A DNA stretch of 11,261 bases from Alistipes sp. UBA943 (GTDB taxonomy: Bacteria; Bacteroidota; Bacteroidia; Bacteroidales; Rikenellaceae), in contig DBDB01000081.1 in assembly GCA_002293345.1 (NCBI GenBank), forward strand, positions 18,988 through 30,248. Reading direction: 5' to 3'. The notes under the pieces were generated by a model. That model saw only the letters and a list, made by a program, of their open reading frames with translations, did not search any database and was not told where the DNA came from. Positions 5,102 to 11,261 of this stretch are shown here, in pieces. Position numbers and translations under genes: made by a program. Positions within the stretch are counted from its first letter, which is position 1; each line of letters begins with the position of its first letter.

Positions 5102-8100
5102 TCATCGCAAATTATCGATTGTTGATACACCCAAAGTAATCTCTTCCAAAACATCGAGCAGTACCTGCACCGTTTCGAGGGCCGTGAATATCGTCACGTT
5201 GTTCTCCACCGCCGCACGACGGATCTGATACCCGTCCACACTGTTATCCTGCTGATCTATGTCGCTCGTGTTGATCACGTAGCTAACGTGTCCCTGACGC
5301 AACGAGTCGATGATCTCCGTGCTGCCCTCGCTCAACTTCCGACGCGTGCGGGTACGGATACCGTGACGCCGTAGGAACTCCGCCGTGCCTTTCGTCGCCT
5401 CGATATTGAACCCGAGGTCGTAGAAACGTTTCACCAACGGCAGCGACCGCTCCTTGTCCCTATCGGCGATCGTGAGGAAGATCGTACCGTAATTCGACAC
5501 CGTCATGCCGGTCGATTGGAGCGCCTTGTACAGGGCACGTGTCAATTTACCGTCATAGCCGATCGCCTCACCGGTGGATTTCATCTCGGGAGAGAGGTAC
5601 GCCTCCATGCCACGGATCTTGGCGAACGAGAATGCCGGTGCCTTGACGAACCAACGGGTCTTGGTCTCCTTATAGGTCTCTGTGATGCCCTGCGAACGGA
5701 GGCTTTGGCCCAGAATGACTCGCGTGGCGATATCGGCCATCGGCACTCCCGTAGCTTTCGACAGAAACGGCACGGTGCGCGACGAACGTGGATTCACCTC
5801 GATCACATACACATCCTCGTTGCCGTCCAGAATGAACTGAATATTGTACAGCCCGACGATACCGATACGCAGACCGAGCTTCACCGTATAATCGACAATT
5901 TTCTGCTTCACGGCGTCACTTACACTGAACGTCGGGTAAACGCTGATTGAGTCGCCGGAGTGGATACCGGTCTTCTCGACATGCTCCATGATACCGGGGA
6001 TGAACACGTCCGTACCGTCACAGATGGCATCCACCTCCAACTCCTTGCCCATGATATACCGATCGACCAACACGGGACTCTTCGCATTCACCTCCACAGC
6101 CGTTTGTAAGTAGTGTCTCAGCCGCTCTTCGTTGGCGACGATCTGCATCGCGCGGCCGCCCAACACGAAACTCGGACGTACCAACACGGGATACCCGATC
6201 CGTGCCGCCGCCGCGACTCCCTGTTCGATCGTGGTTACAGCCTCGGCCTGGGGTTGCGGAATCCCTAATTCGGTCATGATCTTCTCGAACATACCCCTGT
6301 CTTCGGCGTTACAGATCGCCTCGACATCTGTGCCGATGATCGGCACACCCAACTCGTGAAGGGGTTCGGCGAGGTTGATGGCGGTCTGTCCGCCGAGTGT
6401 CACGATCACACCCTTGGGCTTTTCGAGGTGCAACACGTTCATCACATCCTCCACCGTCAGGGGCTCGAAATAGAGCTTGTCGCTGGTCGTGTAGTCGGTC
6501 GATACGGTTTCGGGATTGTTATTGATGATGATCGCCTCGTAACCGGCCTCACGGATGGACCAGATGGCATGCACGGTCGAGTAATCGAACTCCACACCCT
6601 GCCCGATGCGTATGGGTCCGGAACCTAACACGATGATCTTCTCCTTGTCGCTATGCACGGATTCGTTTTCGGTCTCGTACGTGGAGTAGAAATAGGGCAC
6701 GTACGACGGGAATTCCGCGGCACACGTGTCGATCATCTTGTAGACCGGGAAAATGGCGTGTTCCTTCCGGAGGGCATACATTTCGGCCTCGTTCATTCCC
6801 CACAGCGAACCGATATATTTGTCCGAAAATCCCATTCGTTTCGCTTCGCGGAGGGTTTCGATATCACGGGGATGCGACGCGATCACGGGTTCGAACCCGA
6901 CGATATGACGGATCTTATCGAGGAAGAACATGTCGATTTTGGTGCTGTCGTAAATCAACGACAGTTCCACTCCGGCGCGGATCAGCTGTGCGATCGCGTA
7001 GAGACGGTCATCGGTACCTTCATGGATATAGGCGAGCAATCTATCGACCGACCAGTCGTCGAACTTCTTGTGGTAGATGTGGCACACGCCCGTCTCCAAC
7101 GACCGTACGGCCTTGAGGAGGCTCTCCTCCATCGTACGGCCTATGGCCATCACCTCCCCGGTGGCCTTCATTTGGGTGCCGAGTTTGTTGGACGCATCGG
7201 TAAACTTGTCGAACGGGAATCGTGCGATTTTGGTCACGACATAGTCCAATGCGGGCTCGAACGCGGCAGGGGTGTTGGCGATACGGATCTCGTCGAGTGT
7301 CATCCCGACGGCGATCTTGGCACTCACACGTGCGATGGGGTAACCCGTGGCTTTGGACGCGAGAGCGGACGAACGCGACACGCGGGGATTCACCTCGATC
7401 AGGTAGTAATTGAACGACAGCGGATCGAGGGCGAACTGCACGTTGCAGCCCCCTTCTATCTTCAGGGCACGGATCAACTTCAACGCACTGTCGCGCAGGA
7501 GCTGGTACTCCTTGTTGGTGAGCGTCTGGCTGGGCGCCACGACGATCGAATCACCCGTATGCACACCCACAGGGTCGATATTCTCCATATTGCAGACGGC
7601 GATGGCGGTGTCGTTCGAGTCGCGGATCACTTCGTATTCGATCTCCTTGTACCCCTTGATACTCTTTTCGATCAACACCTGATGCACGGGCGACAGTGCC
7701 AAGGCCAACCGCATCATTTCACGCAGTTGCTCTTCCGTATCGGCGAAGCCGCCGCCTGTTCCCCCGAGGGTGAACGCCGGTCGTAACACGACCGGATAGC
7801 CGATTTCATCGGCTCCGGCGGCGGCCTCGTCGATGGAGTTGGCGATCATGGATGGCAGCACGGGCTCCCCGATGGATTGACACAGTTTTTTAAAGAGTTC
7901 GCGATCTTCGGCCATCTCGATACTCTCGAACGACGTGCCGAGAATCTCCACCTGACACTCTTCGAGGACACCTTTTTTGGCGAGTTGCACGGCCAGGTTG
8001 AGTCCCGTTTGACCGCCCAGTCCGGGCACGATGGCATCCGGACGCTCGAACCGCACGATCTTCGCCACATACTCGAGCGTCAGGGGTTCCATGTACACCT

Positions 8101-8287
8101 TATCGGCGATCTGCGTATCGGTTTGGATCGTCGCGGGGTTGGAATTCACGAGTACGACCTCGTACCCCTCCTCCTTCAACGCCAGACACGCCTGCGTACC
8201 GGCATAGTCGAACTCCGCGGCCTGACCGATCACGATCGGGCCCGACCCGATCACCATCACTTTCTTGATATCTTTTCTTTTAGGCAT
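5102..8287 (-). CDS. carB: Carbamoyl-phosphate synthase large subunit
   Basis: Synthesises carbamoyl phosphate from bicarbonate, two ATP and ammonia delivered by CarA; the product feeds both pyrimidine and arginine synthesis. The 1061-aa length is near the usual 1070-1080. It contains the duplicated architecture: an N-terminal half opening [21 protein letters not shown] with an ATP-grasp domain ([29 protein letters not shown]), a C-terminal half opening [20 protein letters not shown] with the second ATP-grasp ([28 protein letters not shown]), then an MGS-like allosteric domain over roughly the last 140 residues, where UMP or ornithine act in relatives. Its ATG overlaps the carA stop by 8 nt (ATGCCTAA), implying coupled translation. 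No frameshift or missing motif is seen. Confidence 0.98.
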   Translation of the reverse strand: MPKRKDIKKVMVIGSGPIVIGQAAEFDYAGTQACLALKEEGYEVVLVNSNPATIQTDTQIADKVYMEPLTLEYVAKIVRFERPDAIVPGLGGQTGLNLAVQLAKKGVLEECQVEILGTSFESIEMAEDRELFKKLCQSIGEPVLPSMIANSIDEAAAGADEIGYPVVLRPAFTLGGTGGGFADTEEQLREMMRLALALSPVHQVLIEKSIKGYKEIEYEVIRDSNDTAIAVCNMENIDPVGVHTGDSIVVAPSQTLTNKEYQLLRDSALKLIRALKIEGGCNVQFALDPLSFNYYLIEVNPRVSRSSALASKATGYPIARVSAKIAVGMTLDEIRIANTPAAFEPALDYVVTKIARFPFDKFTDASNKLGTQMKATGEVMAIGRTMEESLLKAVRSLETGVCHIYHKKFDDWSVDRLLAYIHEGTDDRLYAIAQLIRAGVELSLIYDSTKIDMFFLDKIRHIVGFEPVIASHPRDIETLREAKRMGFSDKYIGSLWGMNEAEMYALRKEHAIFPVYKMIDTCAAEFPSYVPYFYSTYETENESVHSDKEKIIVLGSGPIRIGQGVEFDYSTVHAIWSIREAGYEAIIINNNPETVSTDYTTSDKLYFEPLTVEDVMNVLHLEKPKGVIVTLGGQTAINLAEPLHELGVPIIGTDVEAICNAEDRGMFEKIMTELGIPQPQAEAVTTIEQGVAAAARIGYPVLVRPSFVLGGRAMQIVANEERLRHYLQTAVEVNAKSPVLVDRYIMGKELEVDAICDGTDVFIPGIMEHVEKTGIHSGDSISVYPTFSVSDAVKQKIVDYTVKLGLRIGIVGLYNIQFILDGNEDVYVIEVNPRSSRTVPFLSKATGVPMADIATRVILGQSLRSQGITETYKETKTRWFVKAPAFSFAKIRGMEAYLSPEMKSTGEAIGYDGKLTRALYKALQSTGMTVSNYGTIFLTIADRDKERSLPLVKRFYDLGFNIEATKGTAEFLRRHGIRTRTRRKLSEGSTEIIDSLRQGHVSYVINTSDIDQQDNSVDGYQIRRAAVENNVTIFTALETVQVLLDVLEEITLGVSTIDNLR

Positions 8288-9377
8288 GACTCTCCTCCCC
8301 TCTCATAAAATCGACAAATTTATCGAACAAATACAAACTGTCCTGCGGCCCCGGCGCACTCTCGGGATGGTACTGCACACAGAACACCTTGTCCGCCTTA
8401 CACTCCACGCCTTCGGGCGTATCGTCCAGCAGATTCTCGTGCGTCAACGTCAGGCCCGTGCCCTGCAACGTGTCGCGTTCGATCGCATAGCTGTGGTTTT
8501 GACTCGTGATCTCGATGCGTCCCGTTTCGAGGTTCCTCACCGGATGGTTTGCACCGCGATGCCCGAAACCGAGTTTGTAGGTTTTGGCGCCGTACACCTG
8601 TGCGATCACCTGCGCACCGAGACATATTCCGAACATCGGCAGCTTGCCGCGCAACTGCTTCACCGCGTCGACCACACCCCGAATATCCTTCGGATCGCCG
8701 GGCCCGTTCGAGAGGAACAGTCCATCCGGACGGAACGCCAGTATCTCCTCGGCAGTCGTATCGTACGGCACCACCGTCACGTTGCATCCACGGGCATTGA
8801 GTTGGCGAATAATGTTGTGCTTGATGCCGCAGTCCAACGCCACGACGTCATACTTGTGATGTGCCGTGCGGGAGAACCACCGTTTTTTGCAACTCACCCG
8901 CTGCACCGCATCCGTACGTCGCGGTGTCTCCTTGATACGCTTCACAGCTTCCTCGACCGGAGTTTCAACATCGGTAATGATGGCACGTTGGCAACCATTC
9001 TCGTCCCGCAACAGGCGTGTTAACTCACGCGTGTCGATGCCCGAAATACCCGGAATGCCATACTCCTCACACACCTCGCCAAGGGTTTTCGTGTAACGAA
9101 AGTTACTCGGCAGGTCGTTATACTCCCGTACCACCATGCCGCCCAGGGTCGGGTAACGCGTCTCGAAATCCTCATCCGTGATGCCGTAATTACCGATCAA
9201 CGGGTAGGTCATCACCACCATCTGATCCGTGTACGACGGGTCGGAAAGAATCTCCTGATAGCCGATCATCGCCGTGTTGCACACCAATTCGTTCACCACC
9301 TCCTTGTCGGCCCCGAACCCGTAACCATAGAACTCGCGTCCCGATTCAAGGACGAGCTTCTTGTCTTTTTCTCTCAT
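8280..9377 (-). CDS. carA: Carbamoyl-phosphate synthase small subunit (glutaminase)
   Basis: Class I glutamine amidotransferase subunit that hydrolyses glutamine and channels ammonia to CarB. The 365-aa protein has the CarA-specific N-terminal domain ([39 protein letters not shown]) and a C-terminal GATase domain with LSNGPGDP, the nucleophile Cys252 in GICLG, and His337/Glu339 in YHPES. The triad is intact. The start at 9377 is two bases after the pyrC stop, and its end overlaps carB, so pyrC-carA-carB form one transcription unit. Confidence 0.97.
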   Translation of the reverse strand: MREKDKKLVLESGREFYGYGFGADKEVVNELVCNTAMIGYQEILSDPSYTDQMVVMTYPLIGNYGITDEDFETRYPTLGGMVVREYNDLPSNFRYTKTLGEVCEEYGIPGISGIDTRELTRLLRDENGCQRAIITDVETPVEEAVKRIKETPRRTDAVQRVSCKKRWFSRTAHHKYDVVALDCGIKHNIIRQLNARGCNVTVVPYDTTAEEILAFRPDGLFLSNGPGDPKDIRGVVDAVKQLRGKLPMFGICLGAQVIAQVYGAKTYKLGFGHRGANHPVRNLETGRIEITSQNHSYAIERDTLQGTGLTLTHENLLDDTPEGVECKADKVFCVQYHPESAPGPQDSLYLFDKFVDFMRGEESHA

Positions 9378-9379
9378 AT

Positions 9380-10600
9380 CTATTCTTTATTAGCCCCGCG
9401 GGGGTGCTCCGCCGAAGGCGGTAGCTTGGGCGGGGCATATACTGTTTTTCCGTTCACCACGGTTTTTATCACTTTCCCACTCACTTTCCATCCCGAGAAG
9501 GGCGTACTCCTCCCTTTCGACAGGAATTTATCCGGATCGATCTCGTATTCTGCGTCCAAATCTATTTCAGTCCAGTCACGGGCCGGTGCCGGAGCGTCCG
9601 AAGGTATCTCGGAGAGAGATACCGTAGGTGCGGAGGCGGCGGCCCCGATCCTGAATATCCGCCGCGGATTGACGGACATCACCTCGAGCAACTTTTCGAG
9701 CGAAATCACCCCCCGTTTCACCAGGTATGTGTACAGCAACGGGAACGCCGTTTCGAGACCCACGATACCGAACGCACTCCCGGCCAATCCACGCGATTTT
9801 TCCTCCATCGTGTGGGGAGCATGATCCGTCGCGATCACCTCGATCGTACCGTCCAAAATCCCCTCTATCAGTGCCTGTCGATCCTCCTTGCTCCGTAACG
9901 GTGGGTTCATCTTGAAACGCCCCTCGTCAAGCAAATCTTCATCCGTCAGGAGCAGGTAGTGCGGTGCCGTTTCGGCCGTTACGGGAAGTCCCTTTCGCTT
10001 CGCGCGACGTATCAACTCCACGCTCTCCCTGGTCGACACGTGACACACATGATACCGGCATCCCGTCTCCTCGACGAGCCTCAGGTCTCGTTCCACCTGC
10101 ACCCACTCGCTCTCGGAGCATATTCCCTTGTGTCCGTGCGACTTACACCACTCTCCGTCATGGATATATCCTCCCCGCAGCAACGTCTCGTCCTCGCAAT
10201 GTGCCACGATCAGCCCGTCGATGGCCTTCACACGCCGCATCGCCTCGCGCATCAATTCTTCCGTCTGCACGCCGCGCCCATCGTCCGAAAATGCCGCCAC
10301 ATGGGGTGCCAATGCCATAAAATCGACCAACTCACCACTCCCTTTCTGCCCCATCGTGATCGTCCCATAAGGCAGCACACGCACCACAGCGTCACGTTCG
10401 ATGAGGTCCAATTGCTGCTGTAGATGCTCCAACGTATCGGGAGCGGGGTTGAGGTTCGGCATCGCACATACAGTCGTGTAACCTCCCGCCGCAGCGGCAC
10501 GGGTACCCGTAGTGATGGTCTCTTTGGCCGAAAATCCGGGTTCGCGCAGATGCACATGTACATCGACTAAGCCACCGGGTATGTTGAGTATGTTTGCCAT
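9380..10600 (-). CDS. pyrC: Dihydroorotase, class I
   Basis: Zinc amidohydrolase cyclising carbamoyl aspartate to dihydroorotate (step 3). The 406-aa protein shows the metal-binding HxH in VDVHVHLREPG (His15, His17), AMPN, the FSDDG segment (Asp106/107) that in class I enzymes supplies a bridging aspartate in place of a carboxylated lysine, VAHCED (His134), CHVST (His187), and IATDHAPH (Asp259). The C-terminal part contains an Ala/Pro/Asp-rich insertion (about residues 323-343) before the closing beta-domain GWKVSGKVIKTVVNG, and a hydrophilic Pro-rich tail. It is the first gene of the pyr series. Its ATG follows a terminator-like hairpin by 7 nt and has no Shine-Dalgarno, so its expression is probably controlled in the leader. 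Confidence 0.97.
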   Translation of the reverse strand: MANILNIPGGLVDVHVHLREPGFSAKETITTGTRAAAAGGYTTVCAMPNLNPAPDTLEHLQQQLDLIERDAVVRVLPYGTITMGQKGSGELVDFMALAPHVAAFSDDGRGVQTEELMREAMRRVKAIDGLIVAHCEDETLLRGGYIHDGEWCKSHGHKGICSESEWVQVERDLRLVEETGCRYHVCHVSTRESVELIRRAKRKGLPVTAETAPHYLLLTDEDLLDEGRFKMNPPLRSKEDRQALIEGILDGTIEVIATDHAPHTMEEKSRGLAGSAFGIVGLETAFPLLYTYLVKRGVISLEKLLEVMSVNPRRIFRIGAAASAPTVSLSEIPSDAPAPARDWTEIDLDAEYEIDPDKFLSKGRSTPFSGWKVSGKVIKTVVNGKTVYAPPKLPPSAEHPRGANKE

Positions 10601-10607
10601 ATATATG

Positions 10608-10638
10608 AAAAAATGGGGTAACTAAACAGTTACCCCAT
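10608..10638 (-). terminator. Intrinsic terminator/attenuator directly before pyrC
   Basis: On the minus strand ATGGGGTAACT (10638-10628) and AGTTACCCCAT (10623-10613) form a perfect 11-bp stem with a GTTT loop, running into T6 (10613-10608). Only ATATAT and one base lie between this and the pyrC ATG at 10600. As it precedes the operon rather than following a gene, it should act as an attenuator, stopping transcription unless relieved. It could also mask the start codon region. The plus strand lacks a T-tract after the stem, so it is not a terminator in that direction. Confidence 0.8.
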
Positions 10639-10684
10639 GCGCGCTATCGCTCCACGTTTGCACTATGTGTTGCCACGATTTCAT
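10622..10684 (-). CDS. Putative 20-codon leader peptide of the pyrC operon
   Basis: An ATG at 10684 opens a 20-codon frame (begins MKSWQHIV, ends AHGVTV) whose TAG (10624-10622) falls in the loop and first base of the 3' arm of the pyrC attenuator. With normal promoter spacing the RNA would start about 2 nt before this ATG, so it would be nearly leaderless. A ribosome reaching the stop would cover the 5' arm of the terminator and let transcription continue, as in the enterobacterial pyrBI leader. There is no run of repeated codons and no U-rich pause site upstream. Chance occurrence of a short frame remains possible. Confidence 0.45.
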   Translation of the reverse strand: MKSWQHIVQTWSDSAHGVTV

Positions 10685-10689
10685 TGGCA

Positions 10690-10721
10690 CAAATGTAACA
10701 TTTTTTTCACGAACAACAAAA
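10690..10721 (-). promoter_or_regulatory. pyrC operon promoter (Bacteroidota type)
   Basis: On the minus strand TTTTG (10721-10717) is followed after 19 nt by TACATTTG (10697-10690). This matches both the -33 TTTG and -7 TAnnTTTG elements of the Bacteroidota primary sigma factor with standard spacing. The predicted start is near 10686, giving a leader of about 85 nt to pyrC. The -33 element lies in the T-rich tail of the upstream terminator. Confidence 0.75.
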
Positions 10722-10795
10722 CAAAAAAGAGCGAGAGGGATGGGAATTAAGCGCAACCTCTCGCTCGACCACGATACCTCAACTTATCGTAGCTG
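10722..10795 (-). ncRNA. Candidate short RNA upstream of the pyrC promoter
   Basis: Between a TATCTTTG box and a T6 tract lie two hairpins on the minus strand. The first is CTACGATA (10792-10785) with TATCGTGG (10776-10769), 8 bp with one wobble and an 8-nt loop. The second is the terminator stem at 10729-10766. A transcript from about 10795 would be roughly 70-75 nt, almost fully structured, and without a coding frame of note. It could be a free small RNA or the first gated leader segment of the pyr operon. Confidence 0.45.
10723..10766 (-). terminator. Intrinsic terminator between two tandem promoters
   Basis: GAGCGAGAGG (10766-10757 on the minus strand) and CCTCTCGCTC (10738-10729) form a perfect 10-bp stem around an 18-nt loop, followed by T6 (10728-10723), G and T4. 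The long loop is unusual for a terminator but the stem and T-tract are good. It blocks minus-strand transcription just before the pyrC promoter. Confidence 0.65.
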
Positions 10796-10798
10796 CTG

Positions 10799-10806
10799 CA
10801 AAGATA
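10799..10806 (-). promoter_or_regulatory. Second upstream -7 box
   Basis: TATCTTTG fits TAnnTTTG exactly. No TTTG lies at the expected 19-21 nt spacing; the corresponding place is inside or beside the palindrome at 10820-10843, so an activator might be needed or the box may be fortuitous. Confidence 0.4.
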
Positions 10807-10819
10807 AACAAAATTTTGA

Positions 10820-10843
10820 AATACCTAAGTTTTCTTAGGGATT
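10820..10843. promoter_or_regulatory. Palindrome, possible operator
   Basis: CCTAAG-TTTT-CTTAGG is a perfect 6-bp inverted repeat, extended by AAT/ATT after one mismatch to a 24-bp near-palindrome. It lies 30 nt upstream of the XRE regulator gene and just upstream of the divergent minus-strand box at 10799-10806. The position fits an operator for autoregulation by the adjacent regulator and perhaps control of the divergent transcript. It has no T-tract on either side suitable for a terminator. Confidence 0.4.
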
Positions 10844-10873
10844 TATTAAAGAAAAAAAGACGTTTTTTGAACT

Positions 10874-11107
10874 ATGGGTCAGATGAAAAGGAGCGAGCCG
10901 AAGGTAACAAAGGCTGTGGCAGAGCGATTTAAGGAGATTCGGAAGGCTAAGGGGATTTCCCAGGAGTTGGTCCTAATCGACACCGACTATCCGATAAGTA
11001 TTCTCGAAATGGGTAAAACAAACGTGACGATCACCACCATTTACCTCCTCTGCGACTATTTCGGGGTCACGCTGAAAGAATTTTTCGACGGTATAGAAAT
11101 CAAATAA
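10874..11107 (+). CDS. Small XRE/Cro-C1-type helix-turn-helix regulator
   Basis: A 77-aa protein made almost wholly of one HTH_XRE domain (about residues 12-72). AERFKEIRKAKGISQE is helix 1 and the start of helix 2, followed by the recognition region around DTDYPISILEMGKTN, and TITTIYLLCDYFGVTLKEFFDG is the typical closing helices. There is no sensor or effector domain. Start at 10874 (MGQMKR); Met4 at 10883 is an alternative. It is divergent from pyrC and separated by about 270 nt of promoters and hairpins. Whether it regulates pyr genes, itself or distant targets cannot be read from the sequence. Lone XRE proteins in Bacteroidota are common and often uncharacterised. Confidence 0.88.
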   Translation: MGQMKRSEPKVTKAVAERFKEIRKAKGISQELVLIDTDYPISILEMGKTNVTITTIYLLCDYFGVTLKEFFDGIEIK

Positions 11108-11108
11108 C

Positions 11109-11261
11109 CTTCTCCTCCCCGCGCCGGGGAACCGTAACAACTCCAGTGGTCAGCTGCGCAATCAGACTTCCAACGGAGGCTATTGGATGCTCTCGGCTTC
11201 GTCTACGACGAATGCGCGAGGGTTCCATTTCAGTGCCGGCGCCACGAGTACGACGTATACC
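11109..11261 (+). pseudogene. Headless fragment of a FISUMP/DUF1566-like surface protein (partial)
   Basis: Starting 1-2 nt after the regulator stop, in a different frame, the sequence reads LLLPAPGNRNNSSGQLRN, then NGGYWMLSASSTTNARGFHFSAG, to the window end without a stop. It resembles the C-terminal repeats of Bacteroidota FISUMP/DUF1566-type proteins (consensus feel: LPAAGYR..SSG.L.NVG..GYYWSSS..SSTNA..L.F.SG). The frame is closed by TAG at 11094-11096 and holds no ATG or space for a promoter before the homologous part, so the 5' portion of the gene appears to be missing. The family call is from pattern memory. A programmed or unusual start is not excluded, and the rest lies outside the window. 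Confidence 0.45.

Noticed and set aside
6653..7786. Long plus-strand open frame (377 codons) opposite carB
   Set aside because: It is antisense to an intact, motif-rich carB; its His/Arg/Gly-rich translation is the usual product of reading a GC-rich gene backwards, and no family features appear.
11117..11129. CCCCG-CGC-CGGGG hairpin as terminator of the XRE gene
   Set aside because: No T-tract follows on either strand and it lies inside the FISUMP-like reading frame.
1..11261. CRISPR arrays, tRNA/rRNA genes, transposases
   Set aside because: None seen: no regularly spaced direct repeats, no tRNA or rRNA signatures, and no transposase or integrase motifs.

Overview
The window looks like a piece of a Bacteroidota (probably Bacteroidales) chromosome. 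The evidence is several upstream regions with the Bacteroidota -7 promoter box TAnnTTTG, one with a -33 TTTTG box at 19-nt spacing, weak or absent Shine-Dalgarno sequences, and a right-edge fragment resembling the repetitive Gly/Tyr/Trp/Ser-rich FISUMP/DUF1566-type surface proteins common in that phylum. GC looks moderately high by eye; it was not computed. Genus cannot be assigned.

The core is a nearly complete de novo UMP locus, read right to left on the minus strand: pyrC, carA, carB, pyrK, pyrD, then pyrF, a small thioredoxin-fold gene, pyrE and pyrB. Together they encode every step from bicarbonate, glutamine and aspartate to UMP: CarAB makes carbamoyl phosphate, PyrB carbamoyl aspartate, PyrC dihydroorotate, PyrD with its flavin/iron-sulfur partner PyrK orotate, PyrE OMP and PyrF UMP. 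No pyrI (ATCase regulatory chain) is present in the window. Gene junctions are tight: carA/carB overlap 8 nt, pyrK/pyrD overlap 19 nt, and pyrC-carA, pyrF-trx and pyrE-pyrB gaps are 1-6 nt.

The run is broken in two places. Between carB and pyrK lies a 123-nt spacer with its own promoter-like box and a long nested inverted repeat. Between pyrD and pyrF, on the opposite strand, lie a strongly structured RNA of about 170 nt (rod-like fold plus intrinsic terminator) and a 116-codon unknown gene whose ATG directly follows the terminator U-tract. The structured RNA could be a free small RNA (6S-like shape) or a transcription-terminating leader for the unknown gene.

The pyrC leader is the second regulatory hot spot. 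A good Bacteroidota promoter is followed by a 20-codon leader ORF that ends in the loop of a perfect 11-bp hairpin with a U6 tract, 7 nt from the pyrC start codon. This layout suggests attenuation. Further upstream, a second promoter-like box, a hairpin and a 10-bp terminator stem outline a separate short RNA or an upstream gate. A divergent XRE-family regulator gene (plus strand) lies beyond, followed by an apparently headless FISUMP-like gene fragment running off the right edge.

The left 244 nt, downstream of pyrB, hold a bidirectional terminator and several overlapping inverted repeats, with no confident gene.
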